From: Microbulbifer sp. THAF38
Lineage (GTDB): Bacteria; Pseudomonadota; Gammaproteobacteria; Pseudomonadales; Cellvibrionaceae
Assembly: GCF_009363535.1 (NCBI RefSeq)
Contig: NZ_CP045369.1
Span: 694,501-758,500 of the forward strand
DNA: 64,000 bases
Reading direction: 5' to 3'
Shown here: positions 26,300-35,707 of the stretch, piece after piece
Layout of the letters: each line of letters begins with the position of its first letter
Position numbering within the stretch: the stretch's first letter is position 1
Notes under the pieces: model-generated
Databases searched by the model: none
What the model saw: the letters and a program-made list of their open reading frames with translations, nothing else
What the model was told of the DNA's origin: nothing
Translations under genes and position numbers: made by a program

Positions 26300-26674
26300 G
26301 CAATCTGAACGAATAGCCCGGTGTCAATGTTCTACCGGGCTATTCCCGTCAACGAATGTGGTTGTTTATGAACTCGCCTCTGAGGGTGCAACGGTTAATA
26401 TGAATCGCCTGCCAAAGGCGGCTCGCGGCTATTTACCTGGATATCAAGCCTTTTGTGCTAACTAATAAGATGAAAGTTGCTACCCTTTGTGGGCCGCAAC
26501 ACAATTTTACGCCTATTAACTGTAATTAGCTGTTTTCGCGGTTGCACGCTTAGGTATCAATCCTATTAGTATCCCGGAAAAACGAGTAAGAGCTCTGTGT
26601 TTACTCGCGGCTCTGTTTTTTTAGCCACTAACGGCTGTCTATCAGTCTCAAATGATTCGAACCCGGAGAACATT
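26300..26674. other. intergenic region with a long hairpin
   Basis: 375 bases with no gene. At 26311-26345 a perfect 12-bp stem (GAATAGCCCGGT with ACCGGGCTATTC, 11-base loop) lies just after the arginine-deiminase-fold gene and probably ends its transcript, although no U-tract follows. The rest should contain the promoter of the enoyl-CoA hydratase gene. Confidence 0.6.
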
Positions 26675-27454
26675 ATGCAAAGCGCATGCGCGGAAATTCA
26701 GGCCCAGGTCAACGAGCGTATCCTGGAAATAACTATCAATCGCCCTGAGCGCAAAAATGCACTGACCATGGTGATGTACACCGCCATGGCGGAGCTCCTC
26801 AATAGTGCTGTCAATAATAGTGATATCCGCGTAGTTATCCTTACTGGTGCTGAAGGTATTTTTACCAGTGGTAACGATTTGGCAGATTTTCTCGGTGGCT
26901 CTGCAGAGGGAGAGGAGTCTCCTGTCTTCCAGTTTATGAGTGCGCTCTACAACTTCCCGAAGCCAGTGGTTGCGGCCGTGAATGGTCCGGCAGTGGGGAT
27001 CGGCACCACCATGCTGCTGCACTGTGACCTGTCATTTGCCGGTCATGATGCCATGTTCCAGATGCCATTTGTGAACTTGGGGCTTTGTCCTGAGTATGGT
27101 TCCAGTTATCTGCTGCCCCGTATTGCCGGTCACGCAAAGGCATCGGAGTTGCTGCTGTTGGGCAAAAAGTTCAGCGCTCAAGAAGCGGTCAATATTGGTA
27201 TTTGTAATGAGGCAGTTGATCCAGAACAGGCAATTGTACGTGCTCGCGAAGTGGCTGTTGAGCTAGCAGCTAAGGCACCGGCTGCCGTGCGCCTGTCTAA
27301 GCAGTTACTGCGCCGCGCAACTCAAGAAAAGGGGTTGGAGTTTATTCAGGAGGAGGGCCGCCATTTCCAGGATCGTCTCACTTCTGAGGAATTTAAAGAA
27401 GCGGCAACCGCCTTTATGGAGAAGCGTCCTGCAGACTTCTCTAAGTTTGATTAG
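26675..27454 (+). CDS. enoyl-CoA hydratase/isomerase family protein
   Basis: 259 residues from the ATG at 26675 (GGAG at normal spacing); the open frame begins 26 codons earlier without signal-like sequence. Crotonase fold: the N-terminal ITINRPERKNALTMVMY, then the first oxyanion-hole segment GIFTSGNDLADF and the second FPKPVVAAVNGPAVGIGTT. The loop GLCPEYGSSYLLPRIAG carries a glutamate at the usual position. It probably acts in beta-oxidation or a related acyl-CoA pathway; whether it is a hydratase or a double-bond isomerase is not certain. It converges with the glycerophosphodiesterase gene across a shared terminator. Confidence 0.92.
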   Translation: MQSACAEIQAQVNERILEITINRPERKNALTMVMYTAMAELLNSAVNNSDIRVVILTGAEGIFTSGNDLADFLGGSAEGEESPVFQFMSALYNFPKPVVAAVNGPAVGIGTTMLLHCDLSFAGHDAMFQMPFVNLGLCPEYGSSYLLPRIAGHAKASELLLLGKKFSAQEAVNIGICNEAVDPEQAIVRAREVAVELAAKAPAAVRLSKQLLRRATQEKGLEFIQEEGRHFQDRLTSEEFKEAATAFMEKRPADFSKFD

Positions 27455-27456
27455 GA

Positions 27457-27484
27457 AAATGGCCGCTTATGCGGCCATTTTTTT
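27457..27484 (+). terminator. bidirectional terminator between convergent genes
   Basis: A 10-bp stem AAATGGCCGC/GCGGCCATTT with loop TTAT is followed by a T-run. The A-run on the left side also serves the leftward glycerophosphodiesterase gene, which ends at 27491. Confidence 0.93.
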
Positions 27485-27490
27485 AGTTGC

Positions 27491-28588
27491 TCAGTATCCG
27501 CGTCTTCTATGGTGTGGACGGGAAAGGTAATTGACAGCTTGATCGGGCTGGTCCGTGAAAATACCATCCACTCGCAGTTGATAGGCGGCAAAGTGGAGAA
27601 ATTGGTTAAAGCTTTCGAATTCCTCTGGCAGCTTTTCCGGGTCGGCGCGGAAAGTGTAGGGGTGAACCTGAAGGTCCCTGCGATGGGCCCGGCGAACCAC
27701 ATTATTTGCCCTTGGCTGGCCATTCTCAACTTCCATCAACATGGGGTACCAGGGGCCGATGCCATCGGCATAACTGGCAATTTTACGTAAGCCGCCACGC
27801 TCCAGCATCCAGTCGTAATCGTAGTTTTGGATGGTGCCGTTAATTTCAATCAGTTTTTCTCCCCAACTCGTTGCCGCAATAAGCTGGACTAGGGGGAGAT
27901 CCATATCCATTACGGGCATTAATTCAAACTTAATGCGTTGTAATTCCTCGGCATCGAAGCTCTGTAAGAAAACCTTTTGTTGCTTGTCGCTGTAACCGTA
28001 TTCCTTGAGTTTTTGTAGGGCAATTGCAGCGATATCTTTGCCTTCCCAGTGGTGAAAATAGGGTTTTTTAATTTCAGGATAAATACCGATATCGTAGCCA
28101 AGGGATTTATTTAAGCCCTGTATTAGTTCCAACTCTTCTTCGAAAGTGGATAGTTGGAAGCTGGACTTCCAAAGAGGAAAACGATGTGGATATTTTGCCT
28201 GAGGGCCGTCTTCGCCTATAGAGAAGACTTCGCTAACCTGGAGTTTTTTTAGCTCTTCTAAAGTGAAATCGATCGTGTAGTAGTGCCCATCGTCACGGGC
28301 GCGCCCAGGAAATACATCCGCCACATTGGTTGTACTATCGAGATAAATATCATGCATCACAATCAAGTGATCATCTTTGCTAAGCACCAAATCCTGCTCG
28401 ATATAGTCCGGTCGCATGGCATAGGCCATGGCTTTCGCTTCGAGAGTATGCTCTGGTAAATAAGCCGATGCACCTCGATGTGCGATGACCATAGTGGTCT
28501 TCGCAGCACCGACGTTGTTGTCGGCACAAGTGATGTTCGCAGTGGCTGAACCGATGATCAATAAAGTAGACAAAATTCTTTTGAACAT
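27491..28588 (-). CDS. glpQ: periplasmic glycerophosphodiester phosphodiesterase
   Basis: 365 residues from the ATG at 28588, where MFKRILSTLLIIGSATA begins a signal peptide; the open frame extends 39 codons further without such character. GDPD TIM-barrel motifs: VIAHRGASAYLPEHTLEA with the catalytic His and Arg, the metal-binding IEQDLVLSKDDHLIVMHD, and YPEIKKP. It hydrolyses deacylated phospholipids to glycerol 3-phosphate and an alcohol in the periplasm. The length and HRGASAYLPEHT put it in the GlpQ rather than the UgpQ branch. Confidence 0.94.
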   Translation of the reverse strand: MFKRILSTLLIIGSATANITCADNNVGAAKTTMVIAHRGASAYLPEHTLEAKAMAYAMRPDYIEQDLVLSKDDHLIVMHDIYLDSTTNVADVFPGRARDDGHYYTIDFTLEELKKLQVSEVFSIGEDGPQAKYPHRFPLWKSSFQLSTFEEELELIQGLNKSLGYDIGIYPEIKKPYFHHWEGKDIAAIALQKLKEYGYSDKQQKVFLQSFDAEELQRIKFELMPVMDMDLPLVQLIAATSWGEKLIEINGTIQNYDYDWMLERGGLRKIASYADGIGPWYPMLMEVENGQPRANNVVRRAHRRDLQVHPYTFRADPEKLPEEFESFNQFLHFAAYQLRVDGIFTDQPDQAVNYLSRPHHRRRGY

Positions 28589-28720
28589 TTGCAAGAGATC
28601 CCAGATAAGTGTGGGAAGCTTTCTAGCAAAAGAATATGACAGAGATATATCAGCGCGAAGGAAGCTCAATAGAGTGTGAACCACAGGGCATTTAGCTATT
28701 GCCATAGGCTTTAAGAAGTT

Positions 28721-28741
28721 AACCGGGCTGACTGCCCGGTT
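28721..28741 (-). terminator. hairpin after the acyl-CoA ligase gene
   Basis: An 8-bp stem AACCGGGC/GCCCGGTT with a 5-base loop lies about 40 bases beyond the stop of the leftward ligase gene. The following sequence is only moderately U-rich. Confidence 0.65.
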
Positions 28742-28781
28742 AGTCGGGGGGGGCGAAAATACTGAGCTTTATGCCGAGGCT

Positions 28782-30413
28782 TTATACTGATACCTCCTGG
28801 GACCATAGGTGTTGGGAAAATTGTTTTCGCAAGTCTTTTTTGCTGATTTTTCCCGTAGCGGTATGAGGAAGTTCTGCGGTGATGATGCAATCATCGGGAA
28901 TCCACCACTTCGCAAAACGTCCATGATAGGCGCTGAGAATTTTCTCGGTTTCGGGTTTCTTGCCCGTCTCTGGCACAACGATCAATAGAGGTCGCTCGGC
29001 CCATTTTTCATGAGGTACCCCTATAACAGCTGCCTCGGCGACACCATCGAGGGTCATGGCAAAATTTTCCAGCTCTATGGAAGAAATCCATTCCCCACCA
29101 GATTTGATCACGTCCTTGGTGCGGTCAGTAATGGTCAGGTATCCAGCAGGGTCTATAGTGGCTACGTCTCCGGTATCAAACCAGCCATCGGCGGTAAGGG
29201 CTGACTCCTCTGCTTTATAGTAGCGCTCGCAAACCCAGGGACCCCGCACCTGCAGTGCGCCAAATGCAGTACCGTCGTGAGGTAGGGGGCTACCTAGGGG
29301 ATCGACAATACGCATTTCCACGCCAAAGCCAGCGCGCCCCTGTTTTAGGCGCAAAGCTTTGGCTTCACCGGCCGACAATTTGTTGTCCACTCGAGCATTG
29401 TAGGTGCCTAGAGGGCTCATCTCTGTCATACCCCATGCATGGTGTGTGTAGACACCATGCTTTTCCTCAAATTCTTCCATAATGCTCCAGGGGCAGGCAG
29501 AACCGCCGACGACCACGCGGTTAAGGCTGGGGATGGTTGCCTCGGTTTCGCGCAGGTATTTGAGTAGCGCCAACCAAACCGTAGGCACGCCTGCAGCAAT
29601 AGTGACAGACTCCTGCTGCATAAGCCGACTGAGTGTCTCGCCGCAACCCATTTTGGGGCCGGGTAGTACCAGCTTGGCACCTACGGCTGGTGCCGCATAG
29701 GGAATAGACCAGGCATTGACATGAAACATGGGAACAACGGGAAGGATGGCTTCATTTTGCCGAATGGCGAACACGTCCGGCATTAGTACCCCGTAGGTGT
29801 GTAGTGTCATCGCGCGGTGGGAGTATAGTACGCCTTTAGGATTGCCCGTTGTGCCTGAGGTATAGCAAAGTGCCGCAGCACTCTGCTCATTCAGTTCCGG
29901 CCATTGGAAATTGCCGGAATGATTATCGAGAAGTTCCTCATAGCAAAAGTAATTTTCCAGAGTGCTCTGGGGCATATGGGCTTTATCGGTCAAGATTATA
30001 AAGCCCTCTACACTGGTGAGCCTATCGGCAAGTTTCTCAATGAGTGGAACAAAAATAGGATCAATAAACAGCCAGCGGTCCTCGGCGTGTTCGATAATGT
30101 AGTGAATTTGTTCAGGGAATAAACGTGGATTGATGGTGTGGCAAACAAGCCCGCTACATGATGTTGCGTAGTAAAGTTCAAAGTGGCGATGATCATTCCA
30201 GGCTAGAGTACCAATACGATCGCCGCGTTTGGCGCCCAGTCGGGATAGTGCCTGGGCAAGCTGGGCGGAGCGTTTAAAAGCTTCTTTGTAGGTGTAACGG
30301 AATTGTGGATTATCTGCAGTAACAGAGACTATTTCACTATTGGGTGAATTGCTTAAGGCGTGTTGCATGATACCGATGAGGGTAAGTTGAGACTGCATCA
30401 TCATGCCGTTCAT
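28782..30413 (-). CDS. medium/long-chain acyl-CoA ligase (AMP-binding, AlkK-like)
   Basis: 543 residues. ANL-superfamily adenylating enzyme: the P-loop [17 protein letters not shown] is near residues 190-205, [15 protein letters not shown] near 330, [18 protein letters not shown] near 415, and [18 protein letters not shown] is the hinge. The C-terminal [11 protein letters not shown] has the catalytic lysine. The chain-length range resembles AlkK/FadD3-type ligases. It activates a fatty acid to its CoA thioester in the cytoplasm. Several ATGs lie within the first six codons, so the exact start is open. It sits alone, facing away from the protease cluster. Confidence 0.92.
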   Translation of the reverse strand: MNGMMMQSQLTLIGIMQHALSNSPNSEIVSVTADNPQFRYTYKEAFKRSAQLAQALSRLGAKRGDRIGTLAWNDHRHFELYYATSCSGLVCHTINPRLFPEQIHYIIEHAEDRWLFIDPIFVPLIEKLADRLTSVEGFIILTDKAHMPQSTLENYFCYEELLDNHSGNFQWPELNEQSAAALCYTSGTTGNPKGVLYSHRAMTLHTYGVLMPDVFAIRQNEAILPVVPMFHVNAWSIPYAAPAVGAKLVLPGPKMGCGETLSRLMQQESVTIAAGVPTVWLALLKYLRETEATIPSLNRVVVGGSACPWSIMEEFEEKHGVYTHHAWGMTEMSPLGTYNARVDNKLSAGEAKALRLKQGRAGFGVEMRIVDPLGSPLPHDGTAFGALQVRGPWVCERYYKAEESALTADGWFDTGDVATIDPAGYLTITDRTKDVIKSGGEWISSIELENFAMTLDGVAEAAVIGVPHEKWAERPLLIVVPETGKKPETEKILSAYHGRFAKWWIPDDCIITAELPHTATGKISKKDLRKQFSQHLWSQEVSV

Positions 30414-30768
30414 TTAAAGCTCCTATTATTATGGTTATGCCTACTTTCAATACTTAATCTATGGAATATAGAAAAAGGGATAATCTCAGGTTTATCTATT
30501 CTTTTGGGCTTCTAACTAAATAACATTCTGCCTTGGATATAAGAGGTCACTTACCTTTTATGCTCAATAATGGTATTTCTTTCTCAAAGAGCTTGGAGCA
30601 CAGAATGCTCTACACCCACCCTTATTATTAAGTTACCTCAACAAAGGGATAGTAGATCCGTTATAGACCTCTCGCACATTGTTATCTAATTCTTTGTGCA
30701 ATTTGAACTAGATATACAGAATATCGACATGATTGCCAAGGGCAATTGTAAGAATTGAGCTGTATTTC
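30414..30768. other. intergenic region, no gene seen
   Basis: 355 AT-rich bases between the acyl-CoA ligase start and the stop of the M48 protease gene, both leftward. It should hold the ligase promoter and the end of the long envelope-cluster transcript, but I see no strong hairpin with a U-tract. Confidence 0.4.
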
Positions 30769-32229
30769 TTATTGTATTATTTTAATCCACTCACCGGGTT
30801 CCGGTTCGCCGCGAGGATAATAGCCATTGAGTAGTCGCAGCTGCTCCTCTGCATACTCTCCAATTTCCATATGCCGGGCCAAAGAGGAAAAAGTGGTTTT
30901 TTCTGTGGCTTTAACGTAGCGCAGTCGTCTAATATCCTTCTCCACAATATCCGTTTCTCGCAAGGGCCTAAAGCTGCGAATACTGGTTAAAAACATGGTG
31001 TCATATTGTTCCAGATCATCCTTTTTATGGGATGATGAATCGGTAATTTTACCCTCCAGCATGAATTGCCGGCTTCCATAATAGATAATCGCAACCCTAT
31101 CCGGATCAACATTTTCTTTTTCCACTGAGGGGACTTTTCCTGTATAGCCCTCTAGTCGATATTGATTCAGTTTTTCACTTTGTTCCAGCTTGCGTATATC
31201 ATACTCTTCCCTTAAGGCCATATCTGCGGGTTGATTTCCTTCGCGTTTAGCGACCTTAATAGTAATAGTTGCTGACTTGTCTGGGGCTGTGCCTACAATG
31301 GAGGAGCGCTGATTATCCACTGTCCAGCCATCGGGAAATAGTAACGAGAACCCCAGGCGCTTGTGATTAAAACGGTTTTTATTGGACTGCCTGGCATTAT
31401 CGCCATAAATTAGGCCATCGGTTTTCTCGCGATAGTAGGCTACTTTTACATCTTTGCTTTCTTCGGGCAGAGTGCCCGCTGCCTTAACCACTTCCTGTAG
31501 GCGAATATCGTTCCTGGGGTGAGTGGAGAATACGCCATGATACGTCTGCGGCTTCTTTCCCTCGATACGAGCGCGTCTACGGGCAAAGGTTTCCTGGTCT
31601 TTTAATATGCCCAGCACACTGATCATAGCTGTGGGGTCATAGCCGGCCTTGAACATATACTGAGCACCGAAGCGGTCAGCCTCTAATTCCATCTCCCTGC
31701 CATAACCTTTTACCGCGGCGGTACTCCAGAGGTTGGCGGCGTCGCCAACAACCCGACTACCGGTAACCAGCACAGATAAAACTGATGCGGCACTGGCACC
31801 GGTGGCTGCAGTCTTCTGCCGTACGGCATGACGCGCAGTAATGTGCCCAATCTCATGGGCAAGAACGGCTGCCATTTCCGCTTCCGAGTGGAGGTAGGTG
31901 AGTAGACCGCGATTGATATAGACATAGCCTCCAGGCAAGGCAAAGGCATTGATATCCTGGCTGTCGATAATGGTGAAGTGATACTTGAGATCGGGTCTGT
32001 CACTGGCTGCTGCCACCTTTTGCCCTACATGATTAACATAGGCCGTGAGTACAGGGTCCTGGTAAATGGGAGTGTTTTCTATCAGCTCTTCATGCATTTC
32101 CTTACCAATAGAAATCTCCTTGTCCTCAGACATCAACACCAGGTCAGGGCGATTGGTGGCTGGATTGAATGCACAGGCTGTACATGCAGCAACCAGTATC
32201 GATACACACAGTCGAAAAACATTCAGCAT
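30769..32229 (-). CDS. M48 family periplasmic metalloprotease (last gene of the envelope cluster)
   Basis: 486 residues. The N-terminus is a signal or lipoprotein signal (hydrophobic residues 5-15, Cys residues at 16 and 19). The M48 catalytic domain carries HEIGH at 125-129 and the third zinc ligand in ELEAD (183-187), and INAFALPGGYVYINRG is the family box before it. After about residue 270 comes a less common domain, ending in a LysM-like stretch (PEPGEWIKIIQ). Relatives (LoiP/BepA/YggG) degrade or help assemble outer-membrane proteins. It is 28 bases from the lipoprotein gene upstream and so probably belongs to the cluster as a quality-control or maturation protease. Confidence 0.9.
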   Translation of the reverse strand: MLNVFRLCVSILVAACTACAFNPATNRPDLVLMSEDKEISIGKEMHEELIENTPIYQDPVLTAYVNHVGQKVAAASDRPDLKYHFTIIDSQDINAFALPGGYVYINRGLLTYLHSEAEMAAVLAHEIGHITARHAVRQKTAATGASAASVLSVLVTGSRVVGDAANLWSTAAVKGYGREMELEADRFGAQYMFKAGYDPTAMISVLGILKDQETFARRRARIEGKKPQTYHGVFSTHPRNDIRLQEVVKAAGTLPEESKDVKVAYYREKTDGLIYGDNARQSNKNRFNHKRLGFSLLFPDGWTVDNQRSSIVGTAPDKSATITIKVAKREGNQPADMALREEYDIRKLEQSEKLNQYRLEGYTGKVPSVEKENVDPDRVAIIYYGSRQFMLEGKITDSSSHKKDDLEQYDTMFLTSIRSFRPLRETDIVEKDIRRLRYVKATEKTTFSSLARHMEIGEYAEEQLRLLNGYYPRGEPEPGEWIKIIQ

Positions 32230-32257
32230 TACCTCAGCCTCCCTGCTTATAGTTTGA

Positions 32258-32920
32258 TTATGAACTTGTTCTTACTGCGGGTATTAAGAACTGCTGTAGT
32301 TGAACGGCCATTCCTTTGCAGGCATTGTTCTGTACTCGAGCGATCAAGGGGATGGGAATCACGATAGCGGGCATATAGGATGTACCTTTGGCGTCTGCGC
32401 TAAGTTTTCCAGAGAGCTCCCGGTCGCGAAAATCCCACACGGCGGCTTCATAATCGGATTCCTTGTCCCAGGTGCCGAAGCCAAAACAGCCAGCCCCGCC
32501 GGTACTGATGGTGCAGCTGATAGAACCAGCACTGGCAGTGGTTTCTGTGGAACCGTCTATCCAGACTATGTATTTAACCCCATAGGACTCCATGCGCTCC
32601 CGAACCTCTTTATTCTCCATCAGACGATCGAGTGAACGGACATGCATTGGTGCGGTTCTGGGCTCGAACCAAGGGTACATAATATCGACAAACTCTTTTT
32701 CGGGGATAATGTTAACCCCCATTTCCGGGTTGTGAAGCTCCCTGCCGACACAGGCGATAAGGTTAGGTTCTGTTTCATAATCACTGGAATGACGACGTCC
32801 TAGTATCACTACGGAATCCCCAGCTGCGAGCTCACCATCGCTACGTCTGTACTCATCAATAACTACGGTGGTACAGCCGCTGAGGATTACCAGGGTTAAA
32901 ACAATAAATGGCTTGAACAC
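32258..32920 (-). CDS. hypothetical lipoprotein A of the envelope cluster
   Basis: 220 residues with a clear lipobox (LVILSGC, Cys at about 16). The mature part is a mixed alpha/beta domain with VWIDGST and a short Cys pair (ISCTISTGGAGCFGFG). The last residues are near-hydrophobic. I do not recognise a family. It is 11 bases from the next upstream lipoprotein gene and 28 bases from the M48 gene, so it is cotranscribed. The residue after the lipidated Cys is Thr, which favours the outer membrane. Confidence 0.75.
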   Translation of the reverse strand: MFKPFIVLTLVILSGCTTVVIDEYRRSDGELAAGDSVVILGRRHSSDYETEPNLIACVGRELHNPEMGVNIIPEKEFVDIMYPWFEPRTAPMHVRSLDRLMENKEVRERMESYGVKYIVWIDGSTETTASAGSISCTISTGGAGCFGFGTWDKESDYEAAVWDFRDRELSGKLSADAKGTSYMPAIVIPIPLIARVQNNACKGMAVQLQQFLIPAVRTSS

Positions 32921-32931
32921 AATAAAATCCT

Positions 32932-33600
32932 CTATTCAGCCTGTGGGGACTTCACTTTAAATTCCTGTAAAGAGGCAGATCTGACCTTGCCAGAAAGAAA
33001 TGCCTGTAGCTCTGGTACCTTCTCAAAACCTGTATACAAAGTTGCCCCAGCATCCCGCAGGGCGATATTGATAGCCTGAGTTAAAGCTTGCTCCTGAGAC
33101 TGCAGAAAGGCTGTCGGTGTCTTGCCGTAAGCGGTAATCACCCAGCTGGCCACCTGGTTGCCCTGGGAGTCATAGGCGTTCATGTCATACTTGATCCAGA
33201 CCTCAAAAATATTGACCCTGGTCTCTCTAGGCATGGTGAACTGGAGTTCACGGACCTCCGGAACTATGACTAGTTCTACATTGGCGGGCACATCCTTAGG
33301 GTATTCAGATAGAGAAATAGTGTTAATAAACATGGAGCCGAGAACCGTTTCAAATAAATTTTCCTGGGCTCTGCCAGTGTTTATCTTCCACTCTTCACGG
33401 TCTTCACTATCTTCTTGGTAGGTGTAATTTTTGAAATCCTCGCTGAGGTAGATTCCTACAGAGAGAGGAAATTGATGGCCTACAGGGGCTGGATAATTTC
33501 CTTCAACCTGAACTGTATGTGAGCAGGCTGTGACAATGAGAGAGAGAAGAACCACAATCGCCAGATGAAATGTGGAATCCTCCTTTATCCTGTACTTCAT
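32932..33600 (-). CDS. hypothetical lipoprotein B of the envelope cluster
   Basis: 222 residues. The N-terminal signal ends in a lipobox (LIVTAC, Cys near 27). The mature domain has alternating strands such as FPLSVGIYLSEDF, VNIFEVWIKYDMNAYD and ASWVITAYGK. These resemble small beta-rich lipoproteins that sit at the outer membrane, but I cannot name the family. It is 23 bases downstream of the second VWA gene, within the same leftward transcript. An accessory or pilotin-like role is only a guess. Confidence 0.72.
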   Translation of the reverse strand: MKYRIKEDSTFHLAIVVLLSLIVTACSHTVQVEGNYPAPVGHQFPLSVGIYLSEDFKNYTYQEDSEDREEWKINTGRAQENLFETVLGSMFINTISLSEYPKDVPANVELVIVPEVRELQFTMPRETRVNIFEVWIKYDMNAYDSQGNQVASWVITAYGKTPTAFLQSQEQALTQAINIALRDAGATLYTGFEKVPELQAFLSGKVRSASLQEFKVKSPQAE

Positions 33601-33623
33601 GAATGACTCCTGGTATCAATCAG

Positions 33624-34628
33624 CTAGCGAAAATCATTAAGTCCAACAAAAGTACCACCATTGCGATAAGTCAATTCCCGCATCAAAGCGGCAAAGCGAA
33701 GCCCGGTAGTTTGTAAATGTGGTGGTCTGGAAAATTGTATGGGAAATCCCACGGCGTGAATGCGAATATTGCGCTTGCCTTCTCCATGCTGGGCATTGAC
33801 CCGGTCCACTGCCAACATGACATTGCGTATGGATTTCCCGGTAAACTCATCCCCGAGCACATAAATACTGATTTTTTTGCTGGGATCGTAAAAACTGCGA
33901 ACGGCTTTTTGTATGCCTTCGACGGGGCTGGAGTTACTAAAAGGGTTCCAGGTTTTTAATCGTTGAAGAATTGCCTGGCGGCGCCCAGGGGTATCGGGGA
34001 TCCATTTATTTCGGTAATTAAAGAACATGTAGTCACCCATGTCATTCATTACCTGGATGCCTTTGACATTAGGGTAGAGATCAAGAGTATTAACCATTTC
34101 CGCCATCATGCGGTCCCAGCCGTAATTAAACATACTGCCGGAGGTATCGATAATAAAAAGAATGTACTCACTATCGACCGGTATACCGCCGATGACATTG
34201 TTTTTGCGCTGGTAGTTTTCACCGAGTAAACGGCGCATTTCTTCCGTCATTGATTGCAAAGCGATGGTCAACTCACCCTTTAACTTACCCTCTTCACTTT
34301 GGCCTTCGGTTTTACTGGCGTAGACTGCTTGCAGGGCTTCCAGCTCTCCACGAAGGTTGGCTATGCGTTTGCGTTCAATATCAATTTGTTCGCGCTTGGC
34401 ATTGAGATCCCGATTGAGAACGGTCGTTTCTCCGCGAATCTCTGCGATTTGTTGTTGAAGCTCCATAACTTGGGCTTCCAGATCTATCTCTGCCTCTTCA
34501 AGAACAATGGGCTCGGCGGTTTTGGCAATCATCAATAACAGCACAATGGCGCCAAACCCACAACAAATTACATCGAGAAAGGAAATGCTAAATTCTTCCT
34601 GACGTCTTTTCTTGGATGAACTAATCAT
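33624..34628 (-). CDS. membrane-anchored VWA protein 2 with ExbD-like transmembrane helix
   Basis: 334 residues. A basic N-terminus leads into one membrane helix (residues 14-34, ISFLDVICCGFGAIVLLLMI) that places an Asp just inside the helix, as in ExbD, TolR and MotB. Residues 45-115 form a periplasmic coiled coil. Residues 150-334 are a von Willebrand A domain with an intact MIDAS start (DTSGSM) and a later DEFTG. Its start overlaps the stop of VWA protein 1 by four bases, which implies translational coupling. A stator or effector arm for the ExbB-like subunit encoded upstream is inferred from architecture. Confidence 0.82.
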   Translation of the reverse strand: MISSSKKRRQEEFSISFLDVICCGFGAIVLLLMIAKTAEPIVLEEAEIDLEAQVMELQQQIAEIRGETTVLNRDLNAKREQIDIERKRIANLRGELEALQAVYASKTEGQSEEGKLKGELTIALQSMTEEMRRLLGENYQRKNNVIGGIPVDSEYILFIIDTSGSMFNYGWDRMMAEMVNTLDLYPNVKGIQVMNDMGDYMFFNYRNKWIPDTPGRRQAILQRLKTWNPFSNSSPVEGIQKAVRSFYDPSKKISIYVLGDEFTGKSIRNVMLAVDRVNAQHGEGKRNIRIHAVGFPIQFSRPPHLQTTGLRFAALMRELTYRNGGTFVGLNDFR

Positions 34629-35707
34629 GGCCAGTCTCTCGAGGGTGCGAGAAAAGATCCCTGTGTTAGCATGGCCAGCTTCCAGAATTCACTGGCAGCA
34701 AAAGGGTCGCCCTCCATGGGAGTGAGAATAATGTTGACTGGGACATTTGCGGGAAGCACTTTCACCGCTTTTTTAAACAAGTTACGCCGCTCCCTGCCAG
34801 AGATGGTGGCACTTCTGGGCGGTTTCATACCTTGGGTAGGCAGACCATCGGTGATCAGAATAATATTATCGGGTAAAGGCGTCATGGCGTGAATGGCATT
34901 GAATACCCTTTCCAAGCTTGTGCCCTTTTCTGGCACGATTTCATCCAATTGTTTGATCGCTTTATCCAACTGGTCGCGATCATCCACATTTAGCCAGCGG
35001 TCCTCTGTTCCCGCAATTGCGGCGCGAAATGATGTATTGAAAGTATAGATCTGGTACTGGCTGTCTGGTGGTAGCTGGGCGGTAAGCCAGGAAACAGTAT
35101 TAATAGCCCGTCGCCATTTTTCTGTTTGGCGTTTAACCCTTGAGGACATATTTCGGGCGCGAATGACTTTGATTAACTCATCACCAAGCATTGATGCTGA
35201 GGCATCAAGTAGGATCAAGATGCGGTTGCCGCCAAGGCGAAGCCCGGTGAGATACTGTCGGTCGCCATCGCCGGTATATTTGCGAACATTATTGCCGAGT
35301 TTCTTGTTCTCATCTTCCAGGTCTTTTTTTGCCTGTTCCAATTTCTTGAGCTTGTCTTGTAATCTTTTTATGTCTTCCTTTTCATCAATACTATCCACTT
35401 CGGCAATATTGCCTTTTACTTCTTCAATTTGTTCGAGAATACGGCGTGCCAGCCCCTGGGCCTCAACCAGCTCATCGCTGACGATATCCAGGGTGTTGCG
35501 TGCCAATACAAGGTGTTCTTCGCCGAGCTCAACTTCTTCCTGTAGCAGGTTTACCTCAGCACTCAGATCCTCAGTTTCCACCTCGATTTCGTGATCGGAA
35601 CCATGCTTGATGATGAGGAAAATTAAAGCAACTGCACCGAATCCACAGGACATGATGTCCAGAAAAGACAGACTGAATGTGGAAAAACGCCGCTGTTTAC
35701 GTCTCAT
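34625..35707 (-). CDS. membrane-anchored VWA protein 1 with ExbD-like transmembrane helix
   Basis: 360 residues. The N-terminal helix (residues 11-34, SFLDIMSCGFGAVALIFLII) is a close paralogue of that in VWA protein 2, again with Asp after Leu. Residues 45-145 form a long charged coiled coil, and residues 165-355 are a VWA domain. Its MIDAS reads DASASM, and ITDGLPTQG provides the later metal-site Asp. The gene overlaps the Hsp70-like gene by 11 bases and the next VWA gene by four. It probably forms a hetero-oligomer with VWA protein 2 through the coiled coils. Confidence 0.82.
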   Translation of the reverse strand: MRRKQRRFSTFSLSFLDIMSCGFGAVALIFLIIKHGSDHEIEVETEDLSAEVNLLQEEVELGEEHLVLARNTLDIVSDELVEAQGLARRILEQIEEVKGNIAEVDSIDEKEDIKRLQDKLKKLEQAKKDLEDENKKLGNNVRKYTGDGDRQYLTGLRLGGNRILILLDASASMLGDELIKVIRARNMSSRVKRQTEKWRRAINTVSWLTAQLPPDSQYQIYTFNTSFRAAIAGTEDRWLNVDDRDQLDKAIKQLDEIVPEKGTSLERVFNAIHAMTPLPDNIILITDGLPTQGMKPPRSATISGRERRNLFKKAVKVLPANVPVNIILTPMEGDPFAASEFWKLAMLTQGSFLAPSRDWP

